Origin: Sciurus carolinensis
Taxonomy: Eukaryota > Chordata > Mammalia > Rodentia > Sciuridae
Direction: 5' to 3'
NCBI RefSeq assembly: GCF_902686445.1
Contig: NC_062232.1
Coordinates: 74,913,440 to 74,977,439 of the forward strand
DNA length: 64,000 nucleotides
Both the position numbers and the translations under genes were made by a program. Below, one piece after another: positions 13,936 through 27,324 of the stretch. Each line of letters begins with the position of its first letter. The first letter of the stretch is position 1. The notes beneath the pieces were generated by a model, which saw only the letters and a program-made list of their open reading frames with translations, was not told the DNA's origin and ran no database searches.

Positions 13936-14622
13936 TGTGTTAGTCAGTTTTTCATCACTATGAGCAAAAAATCTGGAAAGAACAACTTAGATGAATAAGG
14001 ATTTATTTTGCTTCACAGTTGCAGAGGTTTCAGTGCATGATTTACTAGCTCCAAGGCAGAGAAACAATGGCAAAAAAGCATGGCGAGGAAAAACTGCTCA
14101 CTGCAATGGCAACCTGAAAACACAGATGGCAGATGGGACTGGTTTGGTTCCCAGCCACCTACATCCTTCAACCATCTCCCACTTCCCATAATTTTCCCTG
14201 CCTGCTAGTAGACCATTCAACTATCAATGAATTAATTCATGGATGCGATCAAAGTATGGTAGTCCAATCACTCTGAGAGGTCCTACTTTATGCCAGACAT
14301 GGTGGTGCATGCCTGTAATCCCAGCCACTTGGGAGGCTGAGGCAGAAGAATCACAAGTTCCAGGCCAACCTCAGCAATTTAGCAAAAGCCTAAGTAACTG
14401 AGGAATACTCTTTCTCAAAATATAAAATAAATAAAACTGAGAATGTAGCTTAGTGGTAAAGTAATTCTTGGTTCAATCCCCAGTACTAAAAAAAAGAAAA
14501 GAAAAGGAAAAAAAAAAAAAAAAAAGTACCCACCTCTGAACAATGCAACAATACTATGCTTGGGGACCAAACCTTCGACACATGAAATTTTGGGTGACAC
14601 TTAATATCAATATTATAATTGG
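13936..14622 (-). mobile_element. MaLR LTR, minus orientation, split by a SINE
   Basis: Starts TGTGTTAGTCAG and follows the reverse complement of the LTR family seen at 14735-15192. It resumes after a B1-dID insertion (14292-14525) with ACCTCTGAACAATGCAACA. The right boundary is eroded and given only approximately. Open frames inside it have no protein similarity that I recognise. Confidence 0.75.
14292..14525 (+). mobile_element. B1-dID SINE inserted in the MaLR LTR
   Basis: Well-preserved B1 half (GGTGGTGCATGCCTGTAATC, TGGGAGGCTGAGGCAG), linker, ID half (GTAGCTTAGTGGTAAAG, GGTTCAATCCCCAGTAC) and an A-rich tail ending near 14525. It splits the host LTR, so it is younger than that LTR. Confidence 0.9.
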
Positions 14623-14734
14623 GATGAAATTTTAAAAACAGCAACTACTAGACATTTTATTTCCCCTCTTAAGTAAAACTAGTATGTTGGATTCTCTGGG
14701 ACAGTCTTTTGAACACCTTCCTCATCATGGCTTC

Positions 14735-15192
14735 TGTTACAGTTTAGATATGAGGTGTCCCCCAGTAAGTTCATGTGACAGATAATGCAAGAAAATTCAG
14801 ATATGAAATAATTAGACTATGAGAATTGTAACATAAATAGTTGATTAATATATTTGATGGATTAATAATATGGAAGGCCTATTGTACTAGGTAGTAATGG
14901 TAACTGTAGGCAGGTAGGGTGAGGCTAAAGGAAATAGGTCACTGGGGACATGCTTTGAGGTTTATATTTTGTCCCTGGTACCTCTCTCTCCTGTTCTGTT
15001 TCACATCTGCTGTGAGCTGGGCAACTTCCTCTGCCTCATCCTTCTACCATGATGCTCTGCCTCACCTTAGGCCCAGACAGGTAGAGTTGGTTGAATGTGG
15101 ACTGAACTCTGAAACCATGCTCCAAAAGAATGTTGTCTTCTCTAAGTTGTTTTTGTCAGATATTTTGTTTACAGTGACACAAAACTAACACA
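14735..15192 (+). mobile_element. Solo MaLR LTR with 5-bp TSD
   Basis: Runs from TGTTACAGTTTAGATATG to CTAACACA, bounded by TG...CA. It is flanked by GCTTC at 14730-14734 and again at 15193-15197, a perfect 5-bp TSD typical of ERVL/MaLR. It holds the family landmarks GGCAGGTAGGGTGAGGCT and ATTTTGTCCCTGG. No internal sequence is present, so it is a solo LTR. Confidence 0.88.
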
Positions 15193-15197
15193 GCTTC

Positions 15198-16829
15198 CAT
15201 ATAAAAAAATGCTAAGCTTTGAGCAGGTACAATTTTTTATTGATTTTCCCTTTAGGCATCATTCCACATACTAAATATTGGCCCATAAACTGGTTAAGTA
15301 GGGAAGCAAAAAGCCTTAAAGGAGTATACCATTTTAAGCCAGCTTTTTTCTTAGGTGCAAATGTTACCCTTGGAGAAAATATAATTTTATTCTCCTCCAA
15401 AATAGGATCAATGAAGACATAGTCTTTGAAGAACAGAAGAAAAATTATTCACTATATTCAACAGAAATGGCAGTAAAATATTTGCTATTGATTTTTTCTT
15501 TAAATAGAAGAACTAGAAAATCTTTTGAATATATATTAAATTTAGTTAGACAATGAAGTTCACAGAGAATTAAGCACAAGGTAAATTATGGCTTGATTAG
15601 TTTTGCTTTGATTTTGCTTTGTCCTACCCCCTTTGGTCTTTTCTTATATGAATAGGTATCATTGGAGACATCTTAAAATTTAACTATAGCATATGATTTT
15701 GTTATAATTAAGAAAGTTGGACAATTTTGGCTAAAATAAAAATAGATTTTCTTACACCCATCTTAATAAAGGTAGTCAATGCTCTTTGAATAACATGTTC
15801 TAGATGTTTCTCTAATAAAGAAAATTTACTGATGTGTGTAAATAATGTATGTGATTTTTAAAAGCAAGAAAAACTGATGCAAACAAAATTTTCACAATCA
15901 ATTTAGATTTCATATCTTTACTTATAGTCCAGACTACTAAGGTTTAGACGTCCAGATTCATATCCCTCAAAACATAGGCAGACTACATGGGTATCTGTCT
16001 CTTCCTACTGCCTTCACCCAGATACTACGTTTCTCTGATATGGACAGATTGGGTATTGAGTAGTGAATAGTGTTTAACAACTTATTGGGAAAATTCTTCT
16101 ATCCAAAAGGAGTCTTCTGTGTGGTGGTCTGGACTAAAAAGGCCATCATATTTTATGGTATACTCTGGAAGAGAGAGGACAGAGAAATCTTGATAATAAA
16201 CATGAGTTTTGTGTTTGGAATGACGACTAGGGAAGCACATGATGATTTACTTCAGCACATATTATTTATTTTTTAACACAGTAATTTACAATTTAGAGGC
16301 TTTATTGATGGAAAGATAGAAAAAATTACCACATAAGAGGTATGTAGCATATCAGATAAGGAGATTTGTAAAACTGCATTTTGTATCACAGACTCTAAGG
16401 GTTAAATTCTTGAATTAATAATCCACTGATATGCTTAGAGTTCTCTTTTCATAAGTATAATTTTAAATAAGGCTCTTGCATCAGAATATGATAAAAATCA
16501 GTGGGATGAATTTATGGGTATGATTGCATTCCAACATTTAAAAATATAAAATTATGCTCACACTTAATGTCTTCGGGTTAAAGGTAACATTTTCTCTGTT
16601 AGCTTTTTACCTAAATTATATGATAGAGAATAGAGAAATTATTATCACTAGCTTTCAGGCACTGTTGATGTTTACCTGCTTTTTTTATTTTAAAGTATGT
16701 TACAGATAACAAATTCCTGATATTCAACTTAAGATATTATGTAATGAATTGATCCTTACATATGTAAGCATCTTTTCTCTCTTAAAACAAAGACACACAA
16801 AAGGAAAACAATTGGATTTTATATCTGAA
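15198..16829. other. AT-rich intronic sequence, nothing recognised
   Basis: About 1.6 kb of apparently unique DNA. Short opposing open frames near 15212-15422 overlap each other on both strands and lack coding character. Confidence 0.5.
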
Positions 16830-16955
16830 AGAATCTTAAGAATAATAGAGTTCAAATTCTTTATTTTATAAGTGAGAAAACAGTCCTAGAGAGAATATGA
16901 CTTACCAAAAATCACACATTTATTTATTTGTGAATAAGGAATTGAAATAGAAAGA
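16830..16955 (-). mobile_element. MIR SINE, minus orientation, diverged
   Basis: The pattern TTTTATAAGTGAGAAAACAG, then GAGAGAATATGACTTACC, then AAAATCACAC matches the reverse complement of the MIR core (ATTTTACAGATGAGGAAACT ... GTCACACAG). Divergence is high, as for all MIRs. Confidence 0.6.
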
Positions 16956-19357
16956 AATTATGGGACAAATTAATATTCAATTAGGAAACTGGCTACCTTG
17001 AGATTAAACTCAGAAAACTACATGCTATTAGAGAAGACTACATTATTATGAAGTTCAAATAATGTTTCTATCAACACATATGAAGGAGGAATCTTAGAAT
17101 ATTCTCATTTCCATAATATGTATGAGAATTATTATTTTCAACAAATATTCTAAATGACATTACTAGCATTTTTATTGTTTTCAATTATTATTTTTAGAAG
17201 GAATAATACATAACTGGTAAATAATAGTTTGCATGATACACAAAGAAAAACAAGATAATGTCATTTCCCCATTTTCCTCTCTTACAAATCACAGACATTA
17301 CTTCAATCTAACTTCAGGTGCTATATAGTAACAAAGTATTGTTAAAGAGTGAACAGAATCCAGGTTTATTTATATATTGGGAACTATGTAAAATTTGTAG
17401 GGGATTGATGAAATTTTATATTTTCTTGCAAAATTTCAGACCACAGAGTTATTCTATTACTGTCCTCCATTTATACATGTATTCTTCTTCTGTCTAAAAA
17501 AAATACCTGAAAGTAAGCTTTAAGTACTACCCTTAATATTGGATATATGACTTTAGGAGCACATAGACTCTGTATCACCAACTCAGCATTTAAATCTTAT
17601 ATTATAAGGGCATGTTGCCCAGATATAAAAAACTGACCTGTTGCTCTCTTCACTCTCTCTGCAATGTTTCAAAACACTGTCTTATTGTCCTCCTTGGAGT
17701 ACTAACATTACTCACTGCTGTGGGAGGAAATTATATAGCTCTTCAGGGTGGAATTATTATTGAACCTTTAGGGAAGCCTAGCAAAAAGGAAGTGCGTTTT
17801 AGATAGTTCTCTTAGAAAACTCTATTGCCACCAGAACTTCTACATAACGCTCCTTCTAGGAAGTGTTAACCTTTTTTGTGCATCATAGTGGCTTGTGGTG
17901 ATTTGTCAAGAACAATGAAAATTAATGGTTGATTTCTCTATTGGTACATAACTATCAAGATTCCTGTATAAACTGTTTAAAAAACATGACATAAATGGTA
18001 AGAAATAAGTGATAATCGGAATTGGTTATAAAGTAAAAGACAGTGAAATAGCACCAGTTATTTTTATAATGTAATGTCACTTAAGGCAATGTGTGTTATT
18101 TGAAAAAAATGATATTTAACTGCAGATTCTACTTCTCAAAAAGGAAGATTAAATTGTGATCTCAAGAAAAGATGTGAGTGAAAATCTTTCCTTCCTTTCC
18201 TACATCCTACTTATTTCCCTCCTTTTTTATCACCCTTCCTCCTCTGTTTCCCCTTACACTATAAAAATAATTAACATTTAGTGTTGCTCTTCCCTATCAA
18301 GAATTCTAAAAGGTATGCACTTCCTTGCTAAAAAATAAGATAGTGAGTCATTTACTTTTTTCTTTGATATTAAACAAATGCTCTCTTTGCTGCATAGTTT
18401 TATCTGGTCTACATATAAATAATAATAATTAACAAAAATTGAAAAATTTTTAACATCATTGTGTGGATAATGAATTCTGCAAGATTTTTAGCTTCTTTTA
18501 AAATGTCATTTTGGTAGCATACAAATTATATTAAAATTCTTATTCTATATGTGTAATTTTAATATATTTATAAAAGATGATTAAAACTGAAGCTGTATGT
18601 TAAAAGATATGATGTTTTCCTCCTCCTACATAATCCAGTTTTAAAATTCTGTATCATAATCTATAAAACACTACTGAAGGCAACAACTCAATCTCCTCCT
18701 AAAGTTTTATTTCTTTCTTTATTTTCATTAAATGACACTTGCTGATGTTGTTTAACCTGTGATAGCACAATGAACATTCCCAAATTAATTTCATTTAACA
18801 GTACATTCCAGAATGTGAAGTGAATTCAAACAGCAGCATCCAGTTTTACTTTAGCCATTCCCTTGTCCCAAGAATGCTATGGAAAGCAGTTGCCTTAAAA
18901 AATAACAGAGCCAATACCAAACATCATAAATTCTAATTGAGCTGTTTATTTATAAGAGCAAAGAAGAAACAAGCGCACTCTTTTTCATTGACTTGTTTGA
19001 CCCATTGTTAGAGAATATTGCAAGATTTACAAGGGTCATTAAAATTATGTGAGATGAAGCAACAGTCAAAACATAAACCAAAAGGTCAGGATGTCTTTAG
19101 AAATGTCTAGTCCATTTCCTTAAAGTGTGGGGAAAAAAAGACTGTAATTGTCACTTATTAAAATCAGGTTTAAAGTGTAACGATCACTGTTTTAAAACAC
19201 AAAACACATACATCTGACTACAATGGAACTAGATACTATATTAAAAAAATCCCTCATCATATATTCTCACAAAGAACGTTATAGAGTTCCAAAATACTGC
19301 GTTTAGTACTTTATGAGGTATAAAAAGCTGTGATTGTCAAATATTTTACTGCTGTTT
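16956..19357. other. AT-rich intronic sequence, nothing recognised
   Basis: About 2.4 kb of intron without any recognisable gene or repeat. The small open frame at 17612-17806 has no family I recognise and no splice context that I trust. Confidence 0.5.
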
Positions 19358-19585
19358 CTTTTCTTTTCTTTGTTTCTTTGTTTGTTTATTATGTTTTGTT
19401 TTTGTACTTAGGATTGAACCCATGGACACACATACCCAACCCTTTTTATTTTTTATTTAGAGAAAAAGTCTTCTTAAATTGCTTAGGGCTTCTTTAAAGT
19501 TGCTGAGGCTGGGTTTGAACTTGCAATCTGCCTGCCTCAGCCTACTGAGCCATTGGAATTACAGGCGTGCACCTCCCCACAAGGT
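19358..19585 (-). mobile_element. B1-dID SINE, minus orientation
   Basis: T-rich lead (19358-19400, the tail in reverse), ID body in reverse (TACTTAGGATTGAACCC), a linker, and then a reverse B1 half (GCCTCAGCC, TTACAGGCGTGCACC). The order ID then B1 on the + strand is that of the composite element read from the minus strand. Confidence 0.85.
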
Positions 19586-19620
19586 CAAATACCATAATTA
19601 TCATACTACTGTTTATTACA

Positions 19621-19701
19621 GAGTGTCTCTCTCTCTATATATATATGTATATGTATACACATATATATGTATACATATATTTGTGTGTATGTATATACAC
19701 A
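19621..19701. repeat. Compound (TC)n/(TA)n/(TG)n microsatellite
   Basis: A TC run passes into alternating TA and GTATAC-type steps and then TGTGTG/TATACA steps, about 80 nt in all. Confidence 0.9.
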
Positions 19702-21424
19702 TGTTTGACTTTGCTATCTTAAATTAAAATTTAATATCTTGCATTACCTTACGTTGGAAGAATCATTTATACCTTATAAAGACTTACATATACATTATCT
19801 TATTTCATCTTGAAAATGAAATGATTTTTATTTCATTTCATTGCCTGCTTACTTGGACAGTATTTATTTGTGGTCAATGTAAGGATGTTATCTATACTAT
19901 TTGAAATGAAATGACACTATCCAGTGCTTACATTACTTTTCAGCCCAGTTTCTTAATGTGTGCAAATGAGTTGTGAAACAATAGATAAAATGATACTATG
20001 TAGAATGAACATTTTTGAATTTATGATATTTAAATTCAGATTCAGATTTCTTGAGTTTCTATATAAAATACTTAAGAAAAAATATGTTTCTCTTACTGGA
20101 CAATACCTTTTTCAGTGGTTTGTCTATTATGAATCCATTTAAATGATTTGATCTTTTCCTGACATTCTTTTATGATAGCATGTGTGCATTTAAATAAATA
20201 AATAATCTCAAATTAAATAAATAATCTCAGTGAAATAACAATGAAAAAAGATGAAAATATATTAATGTATAGTATATATTTTTAAAAGCATCTGAAATGT
20301 GCTATTAAATAAAGAGTGAATATTTTCCCCATCAAAATATAATAAATATCTTCCCTGAATACCTAGGGTTTTTTTTTCTGATTTATATAGTAGCAAAGAA
20401 GTGGGCATGACTGCTTTTTGGTATACAGTTTGGAATTTTAGATAAACTTCCATAGCTACCCTTTACATTATTCAATACAGAGAATATGTATGTGTTGTAG
20501 AATGACAAAGAATAAGTACTAGGAAGTTGAAAAATTCATTATCTCATTCTGCCATGGTAGGAAGAATTTCTTCTTGATTCAGAATACATTTATACCCAAT
20601 GTAAAAGTAAAGAACTTTACTGTTAAAGAATCAATGAAAAGTTCTTGCAATTCTAGTTCAATCTGTAGTAAAGGTAGAATATTTCTTAAACATCAGTTAC
20701 CCTGATTCTTCTCAACATTTATCATCAAATAACACCATCAACAAAGGAGAGTGAATCAACCAGTCTAAGAACCTGAGAGTCCCTCAAAATGTAGTATTTC
20801 TTTTAAGTTTTATGTTTTTAATTGTTGATAAATAAGGATATTCTTCATATTTCTCAAAGTTTATCATACATTAACAAATGAGCACAACTATTTTATGCCA
20901 TATTTATGCATGCTACTGTCCTTTAATTAGAATCAATTTCTTGCATTATTTACCTCTGATTATTCAAATTTAACCTGACGTTCAAGACATTCTTGGATCT
21001 AGAACTACCCTAGTTAACACCTTATAAACCTTTAGAGCAGGAAGGATTATACTGATTACATAATTAAAACATGTATATCCAATAATCACCCCTTCAGTAA
21101 ACCTCCATTTCAGATAAACTGACCTAAAGCATTCTCTACTCTTAAATTTCCATTAAGTAATTATTGATATAACTTCATGTATCACATTATTTGTCCCCAG
21201 TGTCCTATGAATTTCCTTTCTTTGTCTCTTTTATACTTTATATTGCTACAAAGGAACCAACTGTGTTTTCTTGCTTGTGGGCCTTTATGGAGGCTAGTCA
21301 TTCCGACTGTCAGTAACCCACTTTCCAACAAATCTTCCAGACTGCTTCCATTTTAATTTATTCTGTGAAACTCAAAAATATCTCAATTTTCAAATTAACT
21401 CTTTATAATGTGATTACTTTTTTT
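19702..21424. other. AT-rich intronic sequence, nothing recognised
   Basis: About 1.7 kb. A short tandem of (AAAT)n/(AATA)n character sits near 20190-20220. No gene or clear transposon seen. Confidence 0.5.
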
Positions 21425-21565
21425 TAAATATTTGTGTTCTCCATTATAATACCTGAGCCTTAATAGCAGGGTTTATGTGATGTTTATCTTTGTTTCTTCA
21501 ATGCTGTGCACAATATTTGATGCAAGATAGCAACTTTATAGTTCTATATAAGCTATGCTGAATAA
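21425..21565 (+). mobile_element. Probable L2/MIR-type 3' tail
   Basis: The order GCAGGGTTTATGTG, TTATCTTTGTTTCTTCAATG, CTGTGCACAATATTTGATGC, then a GCTGAATAATA end follows the shared 3' tail of L2/MIR elements (GCAGGGACTGTGTC, ATCTTTGTATCCCCAGTGCC, TAGTAGGTGCTCAATAAAT, TTGTTGAATGA). Highly diverged, so tentative. Confidence 0.5.
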
Positions 21566-24500
21566 TATTAGTGTCACAAAGAAATATAAGAGATAAAATA
21601 GTTCTACATATTTGTTTTGGAAAGAAAGTCAAGAACCAGACAGCAGAAGTTATTTTGTCAAAATTGTAAGGTTAAGACATTATTTGATGTGGATTCCCTA
21701 ATTCAAGTTTATAGCCTAAAATATGGAAGAAATATTTGAATTTCACCATATGTTTTAGAGATCTATGTAGAATCTATCATGATGGTATCTAAACATTCAG
21801 ATAAAAACATTGGGTTCATAATGGGGAGATAATTATTTTTAACTTCACCTATTTTTCAACTGATTTGAAATTTTAACAGAAAAATATCAGGTACATTCTA
21901 GGATAGAGTGCTATTATTTTGAGGGGACCAAAGAGAATGTGAATCATATGGTTTAGAGACTTCAAAAGAATATTTTAAGATTCATTCTGGGTAACATTTT
22001 CCATTTGGAGAAGTCTGAGGTAATGTAATTGTATTTTATTTCCATAGCCATAATTTCCCTTAAAAACAACTGCTTATTGTTTTCATAACATTTGCTGTAA
22101 CATGAGTTTTATTTAGTTTTAGCAAGATTCTGTCTTCACAGTTAAAATAATTATTGAAGAGAGATCTTATTTAATAAGCTATTACATTAGAAGTACTTGA
22201 CATTTCCCTTTGCCAGAAGAAATATGTTTGTTTCCTAGGTGAGTTGTATGGACTATTTAATCTATCACTTTTTAAACTTGGAATTGTCCTTCCCTTGTTC
22301 ATACTTCTATCATCACACAAATTTAATCATTTCTTACCTGCCTATTTCCTATGAACTTCTTTATAATGTAGGGAATAAATTAATTTGCTTATTGAAGAAT
22401 ATATCATCTTTTAAAAATGCATATACTCTTATGAGTGTTGATACAATATCAAGTATGAACAAATGCTAAATAGTTTTCAAAATATTTGAAAATATTATAT
22501 GCAGTTCATAGGGAAGGGACTACTTAAGGAGTGTGTTAGATCAAGGCTTAGGAACATGACTTACTCTATGAAAACAACAACAAAAGAAGTTAAGGACATC
22601 CACTATTGCACTCAACTTAAGTGACTTTGTGTGCTTTACTTGACTAAGGAATGAGATCAGTTCATTTAGTGGTATCAGAAACCATACTGAACACTCATGA
22701 TAAAAATATATTTATAGTATATGTAGAAAAGATAGAAATTGATTCAAGATGATTAACTTAAGTTTGTTGTTCTGTAGACCTGTGTTTTGTTTATATTTGT
22801 TTTAGTGATATAAGAATACAGATTGCTTTGGGAGAACTTGATGATACCTAAACTTGATTAGTAGTTTTTAATTAGGTAATCATGTGAATGTCTTATTTAT
22901 TAATTGCCAGATCAAATAACAAACATAAATATCTTTGAGTGGTAGTATAATTATTTTCCAGCACTAAATCTTTGAGAAACTACAAGTCATATAATTAAAT
23001 TCTGTTTAACAAATACACTGCATGAATACCTTTTACATTTAACTTTTAAGGTACCAACTAAAATCTAAATTGTGTACTCAATGCCAAATTTTAATTGGGA
23101 ATGCAGTTTATTTTACTTGTCATTAATTCAAAGTGATAAGAAGTGACTTAGTACTTATGTATGAGAACATTTTGGTATTTTGCAAAGAATTAAGAGGATT
23201 TTCCATCAAAAGGTATCAATGGATTATCTGAAAATTGTATGTTTGTTTAATTAAAAAATTGTGGTGGGAAATTTATGAAAAAAGTAATCATTTACACACT
23301 TAAGTAAAGCAGATTTGAAATGCTACATGATGTGACCTATGTAACTAAATGTTCATGACTATATATTGCTGCTTATTAAATATACCATTTAAAAAATACA
23401 AACAATATTGCTTAACTTGTTTTGGCCAAGGAGAAATTTTAACGTCATGTATTCTAGAGATCTATGGAAAAGTTAATCTGGTGAAAATCACTTTTTACAG
23501 TATATCTATATCCAATTAATAACATTTCCACAGGAAATGATCATTTATTTAAAAACAAGCAAGTTAACATTTTGTGGTAGTTTTTATACAAATAACTCTG
23601 CAAAATCCAAATTGATACAACAAACCGTAATAGTCTATTAAAATATTGGACTCTAGGAGATATAAGAAAGCAGAATGTGGTACTATTAGCTCTAATTTTG
23701 TTTCATTATACATTAAAAAGTGAAGTGAAATTTGTTTCAGAATACACAAGGGCCAAATATCAATATGAAAACATGACCAATGAATTTGTTCTATTAATAT
23801 TTCATTGAAAACATGAGTTAGCTTGACCTCTTTCAGAATTGTAATTAATGCAGAAAGACATGCAAAATACTAGTAAACATGAATATTCAGTTGTTTAAGC
23901 AAACATAGGCATCCACATCTGTCTAAGCACATTTTGATGAATTAAACTTAATAAAGAATTACAGGCTCTAAAGCAAAACCTGAACTAATGATTTCCACAC
24001 TTCATACATTGGTAATCAGAGGATTATGGTAAAATTAATGCTTTGATGACACTTTATTAACTCCAAAATGTGCCTACCAATTGCATAAAAATGAAAATCA
24101 GCTACTTTCACTTTATGGTTTCATATTTTTAAAGTAAGTATTTTTAAGGCAACTGAGAATTTAGTTTCCATTAGCATTAAGTATTTTCCTTTTTGCCATT
24201 TAAAAAATATAATTTCAACATTTTCTTGAGTTACTGCACCCTACTGATACTAGATTTCCTGAAGTTTCCTATAATGCCATGTAGAATATTTTATAAATTT
24301 TCAATGATGTTTTAAAAATTACCATAGTATTTTAAAGTCAGATTTGAGAACCAACTTCATCAGGGCTAAGACCTGTATATGAGAAATAATAAAGTAAACC
24401 ATACATAAGTTCCATAAAAACTGCCTTTTTAGTGACATATTGATTCTCAAGGGCTGTGAAATTGACTAAAGGGTATATTTAAAGGGTATATTTAATTATA

Positions 24501-25011
24501 TAGAATCTTTAAGTATTATTTTATTACTGCCAGCATCATTATGTTATGATATGGAAATATAATGCAATCTTTAAAATCATAATTGGGCAATATATTTTAT
24601 AATAAAACTGAGAAAGAATAAATAATAAAACCTTCAGAGAAAACTGGACAGATGTAGGACAGGTTATTTTACATCTTTTAAATATTTAGTGCTGGTTATC
24701 AATTTCTAAGCTCCCGATCTAAGACAAGCAGGTTTTATAAAGTTATACACTGTTTTAAAATCCTATTATAATACTATTATTTTAAAAATTAAAATTGCAT
24801 TCAATTTTCAGTGATTTTTTCTTACACTCTCTCTCATATTGGAAGATAGTGAAAATAGAATATTTCAAACCTTTCCTCAACTTTACTCAGGGATTTTTCA
24901 CTAGTTAAAATCTTTGTTCCACGTTCAATATCAATCTTAATTTCAAAGAAAAGAAAAGTAAAATGTCGTATGATCCCAGAATAATTGATTCTGTAATCAT
25001 TGAAGCAGCCT
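21566..25011. other. AT-rich intronic sequence, nothing recognised
   Basis: About 3.4 kb of intron in which I see no gene or familiar repeat. Open frames at 22239-22469 and 23564-23749 look like chance frames in AT-rich DNA. Confidence 0.5.
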
Positions 25012-25262
25012 TGTGCTAAAATGGAAAGAGTACAAGATTTTGACTCATAGGCAATAAGATTTAATTCCTGTTTCTATCCTTCAATAAGTCATTTGGTATA
25101 TGAAATTTTTTTAACCTTTGAGTTTCAGTTTTCCCATCTAATGTATTGAAAAAAAGACTTACTTTACAGGGTTATTGTAATGATTAAATGAAATATCCCA
25201 TGAAATGTTCCGGACACTGTGTTTGACATTTAGTTGATTCTTAATAAATGCTATTAATCTTT
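25012..25262 (+). mobile_element. MIR SINE, near full length, diverged
   Basis: Matches the MIR order: AAATGGAAAGAGTACAAGAT, a TTCCTGTTTCTATCC block, AATAAGTCATTTGG, TTGAGTTTCAGTTTTCCCAT, GGGTTATTGTAATGATTAAA, and a tail CTTAATAAATGCTATTA. All landmarks occur in the expected order and spacing. Confidence 0.8.
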
Positions 25263-26154
25263 TATTGAGGGCCAACTACATGTTGAATATTGTGCCACAC
25301 CTCTACATACATGAATGTGTACTAAATTTTGATTTATTTGTTTAATGTATTAGTGCATGTTCATTGATAATATTGTAGAAAATATTAAGCAGGTAGAAAA
25401 CATTGAAAATAAAAATCACTTAAACATAACTACTGTTAAAATGTTGTTGTGGAACTGATTTATTCAAATTTTTTATAACAAAATGTACTTTTTGTGGGGG
25501 GGTTGGATATGAAACATTGGGATAATATAGTATTGATATCTTCACTTCATTTTACTTAACATTATACCATGAACTCTTCCTATGGCATTAACTATGATAT
25601 TAAATGCAGATTTTTAATGTCTCTCTTCCAATGTATGCATTTCATTGAATTTTGATTCCTTTTCAATAAAATATTATTTAAAATTGAATATTCATTGAAA
25701 TATCTTGCAATATATTGTGGTGTTTTCACATGTTCCACATCACTTTAACTCTAGTGATAATCACTTAAGTTTTTCAGAAACCATAGCTCATCAATGAACT
25801 TACATATATGTACTTTTGTTTTTCAATAATGGAGTTTAAATTTTGCATTTTGCAATATGCAATAAAAATGTTTTCATTACAACAGTATACATGTACATTC
25901 TTATGGACATACCTTCTTAGAAAACTTAGTTGATAGACATAATTGCCATTTCTTAGATTTATATTAATATATATTTTTTGAAATATAATTATAGATAGTA
26001 TATCAAGAGAGAAAAGATGTATCATCTAATGTGAATCATTTGACTGTTAGTCTATTGATTAATAGCTTGTAGCTCCCTGTGAATCAGTGGTTTTTTGGAA
26101 TAGCTAAATGACTCACTGTCAATCAAGTTGTTCCTTTGAGATGCCATTACAAAG
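25263..26154. other. AT-rich intronic sequence, nothing recognised
   Basis: About 0.9 kb, with a G8 run near 25496 and otherwise featureless AT-rich DNA. Confidence 0.5.
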
Positions 26155-26209
26155 CTATAATTCTTCACTGTATGCAAAATTAATTCTGTGACATTAATGA
26201 TCATTATAG
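26155..26209 (+). repeat. Direct repeat copy 1 of 2 (55 bp)
   Basis: Ungapped 49/55 match to 27325-27379, starting CTATAATTCTTCACTGTAT in both and ending AATTATAG or CATTATAG. The similarity weakly extends about 10 bp to the left. No known family recognised. Confidence 0.75.
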
Positions 26210-26408
26210 ACTCATGGTAGGAGGTGAAGAGGGGAGAAGTTTTAAAAATGTATTCAAATTCAGCCTGGAACCTATTAATTTCACTTCTGTCAAATTTTCT
26301 AATTGTCCCTACCCAGAATACTCCAGCAAAACATTTTCATAGTCTTCCAACTTTTAAACAGGTGGCTTGGTGGGAAGTTACTTATAGCTATGAGAAATTA
26401 TTTCCTAT

Positions 26409-26572
26409 AAGAATCAAAATCTAGGGGCTGTGGTTGTAGCTCAATGGTTGAGTGCTTGCCTGGCAAGTGTGAGGAACTGGGTTCAATCTTCAATACCACA
26501 TAAAAATAAAGAAATAAATTAAAGTATTGTGTCCATTTACAACCAAAAAATTTTTTAAAAAAGAATCAAAAT
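26409..26572 (+). mobile_element. ID SINE with 12-bp TSD
   Basis: tRNA-Ala-type ID body: GGGGCTGTGGTTGTAGCTC (A-box side), GAGTGCTTGCCTGGCAAGTG and GGGTTCAATCTTCAATACC (B-box side). The ACATAAAAATAAAG linker and the GTATTGTGTCCATTTACAAC extension are typical of squirrel IDs. It is flanked by AAGAATCAAAAT at 26409-26420 and 26561-26572, a perfect 12-bp TSD. The preserved TSD indicates a relatively recent insertion. Confidence 0.95.
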
Positions 26573-27324
26573 TAGAAAAAGAATCTTTGCATGTTGGATA
26601 TATTTTTATGAATGCTTCAATGAAAGCATTGGGATGTAATAAATTAACTATAAACTTATAAAGGGTATCTTGGGGAGAATGCAGATTAGAAGGTAAATAA
26701 GAACAGAGAACAAATAATAAACAGGAAGATAATATTCTCTCGAAGGCCTTTTTAAAATTTACATTTTAGTGGGATACTAGAGATAATAATATCTTTGAGA
26801 AAATTTTAGAATTTACATAAATTGCCTCACATTTTCCAGATTTATAATATAGTTAATTTACAGTTTTATAAAGCTAGAATTCATCTTTTTATTCCCAGGC
26901 ACATACTGTGAGCGATGCACAGAATGAGCATTATAAATAAATTAGTTCCCATGTGTTCCCATGTCTGTTCTTTATTGGAGGAGTTTCATCAGAAACTTAC
27001 AATTTCTATAAGGAGCAATGTACGATGCATCTGTTTAATTTTAATTTATGACTGTTTCCAGGGTACACAAACCTAATTGTAATTCTCCATTGTTATAAAT
27101 TTCTATTTTTTACATTTTAGTATGTCAAAATTTAGTCCATAATTTAAAAATAAATAAAATTAAAACAAAATTATATTTAGTAATCAAATATTAAATCAGC
27201 ATTAAGGTATATATTTGGTGAAAATTATGAATACAATATTTGATATCATCATAAGATGCAATAAAATTTTATGTAATATATTTTTCCATAACTGAAAATC
27301 ATATGAAAAGAAAGCATTAAAAAA
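26573..27324. other. AT-rich intronic sequence between two direct repeats, nothing recognised
   Basis: About 750 bp with no gene or known repeat. Confidence 0.5.

Noticed and set aside
17612..17806. Possible small exon or ORF
   Set aside because: No recognisable protein family and no convincing splice or start context.
26421..26560. A tRNA gene (A-box and B-box-like sequence)
   Set aside because: It is an ID SINE: poly-A-type tail, 12-bp TSD, and no complete cloverleaf. The same applies to the other ID copies.
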